A stretch of 64,000 nucleotides of DNA from Gammaproteobacteria bacterium (GCA_014859375.1 JACUUH010000001.1:124001-188000), one strand, 5' to 3'; shown: positions 24,968 to 33,583, counted from the stretch's first letter. Notes: generated by a model not told the origin, from the letters alone. Made by a program: numbers and translations.

Positions 24968-25006
24968 TACTACAGACCCTTATGTTTTGGGTCTGTAGTA
25001 TTTTTT
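24968..25006 (+). terminator. rho-independent terminator after the fibre gene
   Basis: Twelve-base-pair stem TACTACAGACCC / GGGTCTGTAGTA with a nine-base loop, followed by TTTTTT: a classic intrinsic terminator. Confidence 0.9.
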
Positions 25007-25075
25007 ATGTTTTTATTACACGACTGAAGAATTTAATAGATACTTTTTTAACAATAACTATAAGGATGGTTGGAA

Positions 25076-27085
25076 ATGTCTAAGATAGCATTCCAAGGTT
25101 TAGTTTTCCTTGATAGCGCATTACCAGGGGCTGAGGCAGGTACCTGGGAAGCTAAGATATATTTTCAAGACAGTGAAGGTGTTGTTAACCCCTATGCCAT
25201 TAAGGTAGGGGATTATGTGGTGTTTGACACAGCCTCCACTGAGGCTGGAACCATGGGATTCTACGAGATAGAGTCAATCATCCAGTCTGACTGGCAAACA
25301 CCTACTGTCCTATTAAGAGAATTGCCTTACAACTCGTACCTCTACGGAGCACCTAACTTACAATGGGCGTATCAACTAAATGGGATTATAGCTAGGCCTA
25401 GTGAAAAGCATAAACTTATCCCTGTGGTAGCTCCCGACGCTCAGAATACTAGTGATAGATTGAGTACTTATCTCCAAAACTTCAATTTCGTAAAAATGAT
25501 TGATGCAATGGAAACAGGTGGCGACCCTATCAATGGTGGTGTTTTTATAACTGACGTTACACCTGTGTTAGAAACAGATAACGTTGGGGGTAAAGTTTAT
25601 ACTGATAACGACATTACTTTATTAGAATGTTCTTCTACTTCTTTAAATGTCATAGTTAAGGTTGTTGCTTTAACAGGTCACAAAAACTATAAACCATTAG
25701 TTACTGTTAATGATTTACCGGTTACATTGGCACCTAAAGAAGACGCACCTTTATTCGAAGGTACTATTGAACTAACGTTAACAGAAACCGGTTCGATTAC
25801 AGCTTTACATGAAGACGGTGCGGTGTGGTATACGTCTGTTATACAGGATATTCCACCTTCTATTGTTAAGACTGAGTTTTCCTCGCCCTATCCAGTTGGT
25901 CAAACCGAACTTAAACAAGGTGATACTGTCTCCATTACTTATGAAGTAGATAAAGATGTAGTTGCATATGAGATAGATGACTTTGGCGCATTGGAAGCAT
26001 CCAGCGGTAGTTTGACCTTAGGTATGACCGGAACTATAGAAGGTTTAGTTATAGCGGATAGAGGTACTGCTACACAAGACTTAGGTTTTAGATTAAGGGT
26101 ACAAAAGGAAAATGGTGCTTGGTCGAATTGGTTTGATTCTGACAGCACTGGGTTTGTAGACGGTATCAACACAGTTAAGTTAAACGATTTATACCCTACT
26201 ATTACAGTGACTGGGTATACTTACCCTCTAGCTCAATCCGCCATAAAGGTAAGTGAGACAGCTACAGTTGAACATTCAATAGAAAACTTTGACAGTGTAG
26301 AATATATATCATCTGAATTATCAATAGTAAATCCCACCCTTTATGAAATTTCTAAAGTGGTTAGTGACCCTGCGGTAGACTATAGTTATCAAACTAATAA
26401 TTTGACTATTGTTGCAACTAGAGCGGCTAATGGTGCAGTTACAACTAAATATGGTAAAGTAAACATAGCTTCCGTAGCTCCTTCTATAAACATCAGTACT
26501 CCGTTTGCTAGATTAAGATCCGGTGGTAATAACGGAACTCAGGTGCAGACTTACACTATCACTTTAAGTTCTGATCAATATTTGGAAGAAGAACCTATTC
26601 TAAATATACCTGAAGGTACTTGGGTAGATGCTTCGTGGACACCTAATGCAGCTAGAACCATTTGGACTAGAAGAATTATCATTCACGACGATAACGCTAA
26701 AGGTACTTATGCTTTTAACAGTTTAAACGTAATTAATGGCGCAGGGATATTCCAAAGTCTTATTAGCTCTGGTGAAAATTACACTATTGGTGGATTCGTA
26801 TTTAGAACGTTAAGAGTTGATGCATTCCCTAATAGAATGACGGCTATAGGCACTGAGGTAGTGAACACTGCTAAACTTCGTTGTACAAACTTATCTAAAG
26901 GTACTTCTGGTTCATTGAACTATACGTTTAGAGCAGATACCTTAGAAGCGACTAATCAGTACACCATTGTAGATTCTCTTGGTAACTATCAATCTACAGG
27001 TATTCATTGGTATAATAACGATGGTAACAATGCTTCGTCTAATACCGGTGGTGAAATGTACATTGAGTTAGAGGAGGTAGTGTAA
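25076..27085 (+). CDS. tail-fibre-like virion protein with shared N-terminal domain
   Basis: 669 aa from ATG at 25076 (MSKIAFQGLV), set by AAGGATGG about ten bases upstream; a TTG six bases earlier is less likely. Residues ~1-120 resemble the N-terminus of the fibre at 29301: both have VGDYVxF / TGDYIF, then a W- or Y-containing beta hairpin, then a G(I)xAR(P/G) stretch, suggesting a common attachment domain. The rest is a chain of beta-sandwich-like segments (PSIVKTEFSSPYPVGQTELK, DLYPTITVTGYTYPLAQS) with Ig-like spacing. The final part may be the tip. Probably a second fibre or a baseplate-attached adhesin. Confidence 0.65.
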   Translation: MSKIAFQGLVFLDSALPGAEAGTWEAKIYFQDSEGVVNPYAIKVGDYVVFDTASTEAGTMGFYEIESIIQSDWQTPTVLLRELPYNSYLYGAPNLQWAYQLNGIIARPSEKHKLIPVVAPDAQNTSDRLSTYLQNFNFVKMIDAMETGGDPINGGVFITDVTPVLETDNVGGKVYTDNDITLLECSSTSLNVIVKVVALTGHKNYKPLVTVNDLPVTLAPKEDAPLFEGTIELTLTETGSITALHEDGAVWYTSVIQDIPPSIVKTEFSSPYPVGQTELKQGDTVSITYEVDKDVVAYEIDDFGALEASSGSLTLGMTGTIEGLVIADRGTATQDLGFRLRVQKENGAWSNWFDSDSTGFVDGINTVKLNDLYPTITVTGYTYPLAQSAIKVSETATVEHSIENFDSVEYISSELSIVNPTLYEISKVVSDPAVDYSYQTNNLTIVATRAANGAVTTKYGKVNIASVAPSINISTPFARLRSGGNNGTQVQTYTITLSSDQYLEEEPILNIPEGTWVDASWTPNAARTIWTRRIIIHDDNAKGTYAFNSLNVINGAGIFQSLISSGENYTIGGFVFRTLRVDAFPNRMTAIGTEVVNTAKLRCTNLSKGTSGSLNYTFRADTLEATNQYTIVDSLGNYQSTGIHWYNNDGNNASSNTGGEMYIELEEVV

Positions 27086-27086
27086 T

Positions 27087-27509
27087 ATGTCTAGTCCTTT
27101 TGAGAACTTTGTTAACCTAGAGTTACCTAAACGTGTAAGTACGGAACAAAACCCTTTGGGGTTGGATGCAGGTAAGATCCCTATTTCCACAGGTGTGGGT
27201 TTAGGGGTTGAGTTTAAATTACCCAGTGAGATTGAAGGTATTAATGGATCTGGTAACGTAGGATTGGTTACGGCTAGAGAACTACCCGTTGACACTACAG
27301 GTAGAATCATTTTACCTTCATTACCTCTGGGCGATATCCTATTCAATACAGTTATTGTACATTTAAACGTTGACTGTATTGTTGAAATAATTGGCGTCAC
27401 CATGGGATTAGAAGCAGGTCAAGCATTTGTTCAAATACCTGTGGATGACTACAATGCTTTGAAAAATGATATTGCTTCCGCTACTGTTTCTTATTTGAGT
27501 CATTTATAA
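27087..27509 (+). CDS. unknown protein in the fibre island, 140 aa
   Basis: Not recognised. It starts one base after the stop of the fibre-like gene, with GAGGAGG upstream, so it is translated together with it. Beta-rich and mildly hydrophobic, no signal or membrane helix. A short protein directly after a fibre gene is often a fibre assembly factor or a small fibre subunit; here that is only positional. Confidence 0.6.
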   Translation: MSSPFENFVNLELPKRVSTEQNPLGLDAGKIPISTGVGLGVEFKLPSEIEGINGSGNVGLVTARELPVDTTGRIILPSLPLGDILFNTVIVHLNVDCIVEIIGVTMGLEAGQAFVQIPVDDYNALKNDIASATVSYLSHL

Positions 27510-27653
27510 TGACTGGTTGAGGTTAATTGAAAACTTTTTTATCTCTATGTTATGAGACTAGAGTCTTGTTTGATGATTACCCCCCCCCTCTCGAAAACAA
27601 TATCATTAATCTTTTTTTATTTTTTTTTAATGTGATTTAAGGAGATTGACTAA
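27510..27653 (+). promoter_or_regulatory. unusual leader with C9 and T9 tracts
   Basis: 144-base gap. It contains TTATGAGACTAGAG near 27550, a run of nine C (27580-27588), then T7 (27612-27618) and T9 (27620-27628) shortly before AAGGAG and the ATG at 27654. No long inverted repeat is seen, so it is unlike the stem-loops elsewhere. Tract lengths could affect transcription or a structured leader. Confidence 0.4.
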
Positions 27654-28676
27654 ATGTCTATTTTACAACGCCATAAGGATTATATCTACGGTTTGTCAGA
27701 CGAGCTATTGACTCTTTCTGATGCAGATACAGTTCTACAACAAAACATTGATGCAGAAGCTGCTGCACGCGCTGCTGCTGATGGTGACCTAACTACACTA
27801 ACCACAACTGAAAAAGGTTCATTGGTTGGTGCTATTAACGAAGCATTGTCATCTGCACAGGCTGGTTCTTCTTCTGCATTGCAAATTGCTAACAACTTGT
27901 CTGACGTTGCTGATGTTGTCGTTGCACGTACTAACCTTGGTGTTAGTTCAACTGTAGAAATCGACGCTGCTATCCAAGCGGCTAAATTGGCTTTAGGCAC
28001 TAACTTTACTGTTACTACTTTAGCTGAACGTGATGCGATGACGGATCTTGATGACGGTGACCGTGTATTAGTTCGTGACGGCGACGGTGTCGTTGATTCT
28101 GGCAACTGGGTACTATTCAAACCTACTAATATTGTAGATGGCGTACCTGGTGACTGGATGATGCTATCATCTAAAGAATCTTTTGAAGGTTCTACCTCTG
28201 CAGAAGCTATCAAACTAACTTACGAGTCTAACTTAGACACCAATGCTTATACTGATGCAGACAAAGCTAAAGTTGATTTAGTAACTGTTACTCAAGCTAT
28301 TGACTTAGATGATGCTGTTCTTAAGGCTGCTCTTGAGCAAGACCTAGAAGTAGCCGCACCTCTTAACAATGCTCCTTCAGCTGCCGCCGTTAAAGCTTAC
28401 GCTGATGCTGCTGCTACCGCTGGTGGTTCTATTCCTGTGATGGAAACCGTTAGTGTTGTTGGTTCATTAATCACTTTAACTAACACTCCTAAAGAAGGTG
28501 TTAACGGTGTTATGAACTTCGGTATGGTTCGTTACACTGACGTTAACGGCGTTGCATATGACGCTCCAGTTGTAGCTACTGCTACACCTAATGAGTTCAC
28601 TATCTCCACTGATACAGCGGATCAGTGGAATGGCTTCTCAGTGCAGATTCAATATTTGTACGTCCCAGCAGTTTAA
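27654..28676 (+). CDS. tail-fibre-like protein with high-expression codon use
   Basis: 340 aa. Residues ~1-120 are an Ala-rich helical stalk (NIDAEAAARAAADGDL, then KGSLVGAINEALSSAQAG), typical of phage fibres. A short beta domain follows (AERDAMTDLDDGDRVLVRDGD), then a second Ala-rich helix and a C-terminal beta domain (MVRYTDVNGVAYDAPVVATA). It uses CGT, GCT and GTT codons heavily, as the major capsid gene does and unlike most fibre genes here, so it is probably made in many copies per virion. It has its own terminator. Confidence 0.7.
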   Translation: MSILQRHKDYIYGLSDELLTLSDADTVLQQNIDAEAAARAAADGDLTTLTTTEKGSLVGAINEALSSAQAGSSSALQIANNLSDVADVVVARTNLGVSSTVEIDAAIQAAKLALGTNFTVTTLAERDAMTDLDDGDRVLVRDGDGVVDSGNWVLFKPTNIVDGVPGDWMMLSSKESFEGSTSAEAIKLTYESNLDTNAYTDADKAKVDLVTVTQAIDLDDAVLKAALEQDLEVAAPLNNAPSAAAVKAYADAAATAGGSIPVMETVSVVGSLITLTNTPKEGVNGVMNFGMVRYTDVNGVAYDAPVVATATPNEFTISTDTADQWNGFSVQIQYLYVPAV

Positions 28677-28704
28677 TATCTTTAATTAGATAGTTAAATT
28701 TATA

Positions 28705-28738
28705 ATAGTCTAGGGGTGAACTCCCCTAGACTATTTAT
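28705..28738 (+). terminator. terminator after the 340-aa fibre gene
   Basis: ATAGTCTAGGGG / CCCCTAGACTAT stem, six-base loop, TTATGC tail. Confidence 0.8.
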
Positions 28739-28764
28739 GCTGTTTGTTTGTTAGGATTGAATAT

Positions 28765-28801
28765 TATGACTTGATTATCAAGTATTGCTCTAAGGTATAA
28801 T
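28765..28801 (+). promoter_or_regulatory. candidate promoter before the Mtd-type gene
   Basis: TATGACT at 28765-28771 overlaps TTGATT (28771-28776), and TATAAT follows at 28796-28801 with a 19-base spacer. It could be a phage element, a host sigma70-type promoter with a slightly long spacer, or both. The gene starts 41 bases downstream. Confidence 0.4.
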
Positions 28802-28841
28802 AGAACAGTGCTTTTTCCATTAACAAAAGGATAAGAATAAA

Positions 28842-29270
28842 ATGACTAATGAAAGATTTCAATTCGTTCGAGGCACCACTGCTGAAATGAATATGTACAC
28901 TGGCAGAGATGGTGAAATCTCTATTGATAAAGATAAGAAGCAGATTCGTTTACACAACGGTACTAAAAAAGGTGGTGATGTCGTAGGTAGCGATAGCGTT
29001 ACTGTTGAAGTAGAAAGTTGGGCTGGTTCTAATTGGACTGCACCTTTAGGTGTTATTGTAGCTAAAGCTTTAGCAGGTACTTCTTTAAGCATTAAACACA
29101 ACAAAGGTAGATTTCCTATTGGGTGGTTTGCTTTCAATAGAGCTTCTACACCTATGGTTGGTTTAATCCCTTCAGCCACCACTAACATTCAAGTAGTAAA
29201 TGAAAATGAAGTTATTATCACTGGTCTGTCTTCGTTAACTAAGTTTAACGTATCTCTTAACTTCGGTTAA
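28842..29270 (+). CDS. short fibre with Mtd-type N-terminal domain
   Basis: 142 aa. The first ~50 residues match the Mtd N-terminal domain family: RFQFVRGTTAEMNMYTGRDG, then EISIDKDKKQIRLHNGT and KKGGD, a small trimer-forming attachment unit used in tropism determinants and fibres. The remaining ~90 residues are a compact beta domain (RFPIGWFAFNRASTPMVGLI...) likely to be the receptor-binding or capping part. A second Mtd-type fibre is at 31755. No reverse transcriptase or template repeat was seen, so there is no evidence for a diversity-generating element. Confidence 0.7.
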   Translation: MTNERFQFVRGTTAEMNMYTGRDGEISIDKDKKQIRLHNGTKKGGDVVGSDSVTVEVESWAGSNWTAPLGVIVAKALAGTSLSIKHNKGRFPIGWFAFNRASTPMVGLIPSATTNIQVVNENEVIITGLSSLTKFNVSLNFG

Positions 29271-29300
29271 TTTGTAAACAATAAAAAATAGGATTTAAAT

Positions 29301-30203
29301 ATGATTAACGCAGGAGTTAGCATATTAGCATTTGATGGTTCACAAAGCTACAACGCTAGTACTAAAGAATGGGTTAATGTTAAGCTTAAGGTAAATTACC
29401 CTGAAGGGCAAGACATTAATGTTAACCCTGTATCTACAGGGGATTATATTTTTGAACCTAGCGGGTTAATCTGGAGAGTGCAGAGCGTTAGTAAAAGTGG
29501 TGATATCTTCATCGCTAGATTACAAGTTAAATATAGAACAGCTAGTGAAGACATTGCACCTGGGTTTGGTATTACCGCTAGAGGCGCTATTACTACACCA
29601 TCGGTTAAAAACCATCTAAGTGATCTTCATAACGGTATGGTTGCAGAAGACGCCCACAGACTTATGATGACGGCTCTACCTACTATTGTACAAGGTAGGT
29701 TAATGCTTGATTCCGATAAGGTTAAGCTCGATAGGTTAACTCTAGAAACTAATGGTGACCTTAATTTAACTGGTAGACGTTTGTTTTGGAATGAGCATAC
29801 AGATAGCGCCGAGATAGGTTTCCATAACCCTTCAGATGGCGCAGAGACTTACATGTTCTTTAGGACAACTGATAATGGTACCGAGTACTTTAGATGGCTT
29901 CATCGAGATACGTCTGGTTCCGACTCTGAATGGATGAGTTTAAAGAACGGTGTTCTTAGAATTAAAGGTCAGGTTGCTTACCATTCTGGTAATCTACCTA
30001 AGTACTCTTGGATATATGCAGGTCAAAATACTCAAGCGGGTGTCCAAGCTACTTACGCAAATTTCCCAATAGGTACACTTGTAGCTTATTTAGAACATCG
30101 TAGTAATTTTCATAGATCAGCTAACTCAGGGTCTTACTATACTAGTAATTATATTAGAAGATTCCTTGAGAAGGTTTCATCAACAGGATGGGTGCATAGA
30201 TAA
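29301..30203 (+). CDS. tail fibre protein
   Basis: 300 aa. The N-terminal ~100 residues resemble those of the protein at 25076 (GDYIF..., then a G(I/F)GITARG-like end), suggesting a shared baseplate attachment domain. The middle contains fibre-type segments (KNHLSDLHNGMVAEDAHRLM; LDSDKVKLDRL; RIKGQVAYHSGNLP, the last similar to 'v-Y-H-x-G-N' motifs before many fibre tips). The C-terminal ~70 residues are the probable tip. It overlaps the next gene by one base (TAATG), so the two are translationally coupled. Confidence 0.7.
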   Translation: MINAGVSILAFDGSQSYNASTKEWVNVKLKVNYPEGQDINVNPVSTGDYIFEPSGLIWRVQSVSKSGDIFIARLQVKYRTASEDIAPGFGITARGAITTPSVKNHLSDLHNGMVAEDAHRLMMTALPTIVQGRLMLDSDKVKLDRLTLETNGDLNLTGRRLFWNEHTDSAEIGFHNPSDGAETYMFFRTTDNGTEYFRWLHRDTSGSDSEWMSLKNGVLRIKGQVAYHSGNLPKYSWIYAGQNTQAGVQATYANFPIGTLVAYLEHRSNFHRSANSGSYYTSNYIRRFLEKVSSTGWVHR

Positions 30204-30730
30204 TGTTTGATAATGAAGAAAGAAATATTGATGACTTAGGTCAAGGTACTTATTTAGCTCAGTTCAATAAAGCTAATGGGGTTTTTACAACTATTATTGA
30301 TGATGTTGAAGATTTAGAACTACTAAATCATGATTTATTCTACTATAAACGAGTTGTTATAAATCCTAGTACTCAAGTGGTTCTGGGTAACTATGTCAAT
30401 TTTAATGTTGTTAACATTCAAGATTTACCTACGTCTATAACGGAAGAACAGGTAGATGTTTTGGCTAGAGAAAAAATAGTAAGTGTATACCCTATAGAGA
30501 AACAATTAAATATCCTTAGTGGCGCGATTATTTCTTTATCAGAAAAACTAGGTGTAGAAATTCCGGAAATTAAAGAAATGCAATCCTTCATTGAGGAAGT
30601 GCTTAGAATTAACAAGATCAGAAAAATGTCTTATATGGATAATCCCGATTATGATTATAAGACAGAAGATGACGTTAGACTAGAGTTCTACCTTAAACAT
30701 GAAGGTGGTATCTTAGAATACGAAGAATAA
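30203..30730 (+). CDS. possible tail-fibre assembly protein
   Basis: 175 aa, acidic, not firmly recognised. It starts inside the stop codon of the fibre gene at 29301. The central and C-terminal parts are helical (ITEEQVDVLAREKIVSVYPI; EMQSFIEEVLRINKIRKM), resembling the helical halves of phage fibre assembly or associated proteins. Coupling to the fibre gene supports a role as its chaperone. Confidence 0.5.
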   Translation: MFDNEERNIDDLGQGTYLAQFNKANGVFTTIIDDVEDLELLNHDLFYYKRVVINPSTQVVLGNYVNFNVVNIQDLPTSITEEQVDVLAREKIVSVYPIEKQLNILSGAIISLSEKLGVEIPEIKEMQSFIEEVLRINKIRKMSYMDNPDYDYKTEDDVRLEFYLKHEGGILEYEE

Positions 30731-30742
30731 GGAAGTGGTAAA

Positions 30743-31213
30743 ATGTCAGTTGATAAAGTTAAAGTGTTTGACAAGGCTACTAATGCTAAGATATTAGCGA
30801 TGGTTGAAAACATAGATGAATCTAGATGGTTTCACATCTCTAAATTACAGAAAGGTAGAGGTGTAGTGAATGATACTGATGCCTATTATTTTAAATGTAA
30901 AGATTGGAGTATTCCTAAAGAACTTAAAGAACTTCTTTTTAGTCTAGCGCCTAAGTTCGAACCCTTTGAGACTAGTGAAATAGTTATCAACCGATATTTA
31001 CCAGGTGGATTTATTCCAGCGCACACAGATAAGGATAGGTATCTGAAAAATGTAATTGTACCCCTACAGAGCGGTGACGATGGCATCACAATAGAAGATA
31101 CCTTTTATAAGGATGAAGCTGGTATAGGAATAGTCTTTAACGGCACAGGTCCTGTGCATGAAGTAAAAAAAGTAAAAGACTTTAGATACACCGTAATCTT
31201 TTTAATAGGATAA
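30743..31213 (+). CDS. 2-oxoglutarate/Fe(II) oxygenase
   Basis: 156 aa with a double-stranded beta-helix oxygenase core. The segment VINRYLPGGFIPAHTDKDRY gives the HxD iron ligands (His94, Asp96); the distal His is in GPVHEV (His139), and Arg148 in FRYTVIF is placed to bind 2-oxoglutarate. The family includes prolyl, asparaginyl and nucleic-acid oxidases. It lies in the fibre island next to another small protein and between fibre genes, so a structural protein is a plausible substrate, perhaps a fibre side chain; this is inference. A DNA or host target is not excluded. Confidence 0.75.
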   Translation: MSVDKVKVFDKATNAKILAMVENIDESRWFHISKLQKGRGVVNDTDAYYFKCKDWSIPKELKELLFSLAPKFEPFETSEIVINRYLPGGFIPAHTDKDRYLKNVIVPLQSGDDGITIEDTFYKDEAGIGIVFNGTGPVHEVKKVKDFRYTVIFLIG

Positions 31214-31216
31214 AAA

Positions 31217-31723
31217 ATGGATATAGTAGATAAACGCATAGCGTCATTGACTAAATTGACCGATCATCAAATAGATGAATTACTAAAGGTCAATGAAAGC
31301 GTGATGAGTGATATAGACATCACTAAAATAGATGAGCACAATATACCGTGTCACTATTACATGACCAAGTACTTGAATTGGCCTTCAAAAGAAAGGCACT
31401 TATTAATAGAAAATCTCAAGGGTAACGGGTATGAAGATAGTATTTCTAGTTGGATGTTAAATCTACCAGCCGAGGATGGCTTTTTAGGTGTAACGGACAT
31501 TTGGAATGAAAACAGATTTAGATCAGGTATTGTTAAATCTTACTGTCTATCTGATGAATGTGTTATCAACATCGAAGGTGCAGTTTATAAACTAACCAAA
31601 GGTGAAGGTATAAGCTTCTCATTGACCATGACTCATTCTATACCAAAGTCTCCAAATGACCAGAAGTGGGTTTGCACCCTTCACCCGTATGAAGCCAAGT
31701 ATCACCACATGGTAAAAATGTGA
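31217..31723 (+). CDS. unknown protein paired with the oxygenase, possibly cupin-like
   Basis: 168 aa, starting four bases after the oxygenase stop. The C-terminal half has a beta pattern like a cupin or jelly-roll (SDECVINIEGAVYKLTKGEG, ISFSLTMTHSIP), but I do not see a full HxD...H metal site. It could be a degenerate oxygenase relative or a partner of the upstream enzyme. Confidence in the gene is good, in function low. Confidence 0.5.
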   Translation: MDIVDKRIASLTKLTDHQIDELLKVNESVMSDIDITKIDEHNIPCHYYMTKYLNWPSKERHLLIENLKGNGYEDSISSWMLNLPAEDGFLGVTDIWNENRFRSGIVKSYCLSDECVINIEGAVYKLTKGEGISFSLTMTHSIPKSPNDQKWVCTLHPYEAKYHHMVKM

Positions 31724-31754
31724 AAAAAAAAATGAAAAATAAGGATTTGATACG

Positions 31755-33062
31755 ATGGATAAGAATTTACAATTAAAAAGGTGGAAAACATCTATAGGTC
31801 ATGATGCGTATACTGGGACTAGAGGTGAACCTACAGTCATCTTTTCAGAGAAGACCGTTGCCATACACGATGGTTCTACTAAAGGCGGTGCATTCAAATT
31901 AGCTAGTAAAGAAGATGTAGACTCCAAGGCAAATAAACAACATATTCACAATGCAAGTGAAATAACAAGCGGTGTTTTTGACCCTGATAGATTACCTTCG
32001 GCTACTTTATTTGAACAGGGGGCTATGTCCCCTCAAGATAAGGCAAAGTTAGAGGGGTTGTCTAACCCTAACACGGACTTATCTGTTCAGTATAGTGAAA
32101 CGAATTTAACGGTTAACTCTTCTACGGGATCTTCGGCATTAATAGAACCTGCCTCCGAAACTACGGCAGGCGTGATGTCGTCAGATGACAAAGCTAAACT
32201 TAATAGCATTAATGTTTACGAAGGTACGGATTTAAGTGTTGGTGGCAGTGGTGAATACATGACCATTGCTTCTTCTACTGGAGATGGTGCAACACTACCA
32301 ATAGCAAGCACTAATAATGCAGGTTTAATGTCTCCAACTGATAAAAATAAATTGAATTCTTTTGCACCAGATTTACAACTGAAATTAGATTCAATAGAAT
32401 GGGGTGCCCAAGCAAACATTGGCACTGATTTATCAGTATATAGAGACGATGCCAATTATTACATCACTAGCTCCACAGGTAATGAAGTTGCAATTCAACA
32501 GGCTAATGAAGAATCTCCAGGTTTGATGATATCAGAGGATAAAGTCAAATTAGATGGTATCCCTGCAGACACTCAAACTCAATTGGATGGTAAAGCAGCA
32601 TCAAGTCATACACATTCTATTTCAAATGTGTCTGGGCTACAGACAGCTCTGGATGGTAAAGTTGGAACTGGATCTGCTCAATCTTTACATCCAAGTAACG
32701 CGCTTCGTATAAGCGGAACAACTTTAAGTCTTTACAAAGGGGACGGCAGTGCGGAGAATGTTAAGTTAGGAGGCGTTGGCGGATGGTTAAGAACACGTCT
32801 CACAGATCACAGCTTAAATGTTAACTACACTAACACTTATGGGGAGACCATAATCGCTATGGTAACTGTATCCAGAACCACCGCCAGCGGAGTTAACATC
32901 CGTGGTGTAGTAGATGAGACGACAGTATTTATAAATGACATAGGAGGTGACTCTTACGAGAATGGAGGTACTGTTTTTATGGTTGTGCCTCCAGGAGCTA
33001 CGTATCGTGTTGTTGTAAATGGTGGAGCTAGTGCACTTAATTTTTGGGATATATATCGTTAA
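31755..33062 (+). CDS. tail fibre with Mtd-type N-terminus and shaft repeats
   Basis: 435 aa. The N-terminus matches the Mtd-type domain (HDAYTGTRGEP..., KTVAIHDGSTKGG), as at 28842. The shaft has at least three repeats of the form SSTGxxAxxxxAxxxxxGxMSxxDKxKLxxI, each preceded by a DLSV strand, a common phage fibre unit. A stretch SHTHSISNVSGLQTALDGK follows, and the C-terminal ~120 residues form a beta tip domain (GETIIAMVTVSRTT; GGTVFMVVPPGATYRVVV). The assembly-type gene at 33084 follows it. Confidence 0.75.
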   Translation: MDKNLQLKRWKTSIGHDAYTGTRGEPTVIFSEKTVAIHDGSTKGGAFKLASKEDVDSKANKQHIHNASEITSGVFDPDRLPSATLFEQGAMSPQDKAKLEGLSNPNTDLSVQYSETNLTVNSSTGSSALIEPASETTAGVMSSDDKAKLNSINVYEGTDLSVGGSGEYMTIASSTGDGATLPIASTNNAGLMSPTDKNKLNSFAPDLQLKLDSIEWGAQANIGTDLSVYRDDANYYITSSTGNEVAIQQANEESPGLMISEDKVKLDGIPADTQTQLDGKAASSHTHSISNVSGLQTALDGKVGTGSAQSLHPSNALRISGTTLSLYKGDGSAENVKLGGVGGWLRTRLTDHSLNVNYTNTYGETIIAMVTVSRTTASGVNIRGVVDETTVFINDIGGDSYENGGTVFMVVPPGATYRVVVNGGASALNFWDIYR

Positions 33063-33083
33063 AAAGTTGGAGTTAAAAAATAA

Positions 33084-33473
33084 ATGATCTATTTTAAATC
33101 TGATGCTTCTGAAGTTTATGCTTACGAGTCAGAAGAAGATTATAAAAAATATGGCAGGCACGAGTTAAAAAGAATAAGTGAAATTGAAGCCGGGTTATTA
33201 GCGAACCCGCCCCTCACCGAGAGCGAGGTAAATTCTATTGAACGTAAAGAAAAAATGACTACAGGTTTAATTTACACTTTACGAGATGAAGATTATTCAA
33301 TATCTTTTACATCAAAGGATGCGCTTGGTATCTTACAGGTGACTGCAGCCTTTAACACAGGGCTGGAAAAGACTACAATACATTTTGAAAATGGTACTAA
33401 ATTACCCATTACAAATATAGAATTTAAAGACTTTAGTAAGTGGTTTAATCTCGAGCGAAGTAAGTTCTTTTAA
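33084..33473 (+). CDS. tail fibre assembly-type protein
   Basis: 129 aa. The N-terminal ~50 residues (YFKSDASEVYAYESEEDY..., RISEIEAGLLANPPLTESEV) follow the layout of small phage fibre-assembly proteins, in which a beta hairpin with a 'vyay' strand is followed by a helix ending in NPP. GGAG precedes the ATG. It sits directly after a fibre gene and before a terminator, the usual place for such a chaperone. Confidence 0.6.
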   Translation: MIYFKSDASEVYAYESEEDYKKYGRHELKRISEIEAGLLANPPLTESEVNSIERKEKMTTGLIYTLRDEDYSISFTSKDALGILQVTAAFNTGLEKTTIHFENGTKLPITNIEFKDFSKWFNLERSKFF

Positions 33474-33511
33474 TAACAAAAGAAGTTTTAGAAAACATTA
33501 AGTGGTAATTA

Positions 33512-33546
33512 CTAGTGCGGGTTGATGCCCGCACTAGCTTTTATAC
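33512..33546 (+). terminator. terminator with TTTATACCC tail
   Basis: CTAGTGCGGG / CCCGCACTAG stem with a six-base loop, then CTTTTATACCC. Confidence 0.8.
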
Positions 33547-33570
33547 CCTCATTTTATGACTCAATAGAAG
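33547..33570 (+). promoter_or_regulatory. candidate phage promoter element
   Basis: CCTCATTTTATGAC (33547-33560) followed by TCAATAGAAG. The same 14-mer and CAATAGAAG occur before the endolysin gene on the minus strand. It lies 24 bases from the ATG at 33584. Function inferred from this shared layout. Confidence 0.4.
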
Positions 33571-33583
33571 GAATTAAAAAAAA

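Noticed and set aside
28842-33062. Possible diversity-generating retroelement, because of Mtd-type fibres
   Set aside because: No reverse transcriptase and no template/variable repeat pair with adenine-specific differences was seen in the window. Mtd-type N-terminal domains also occur in ordinary fibres.
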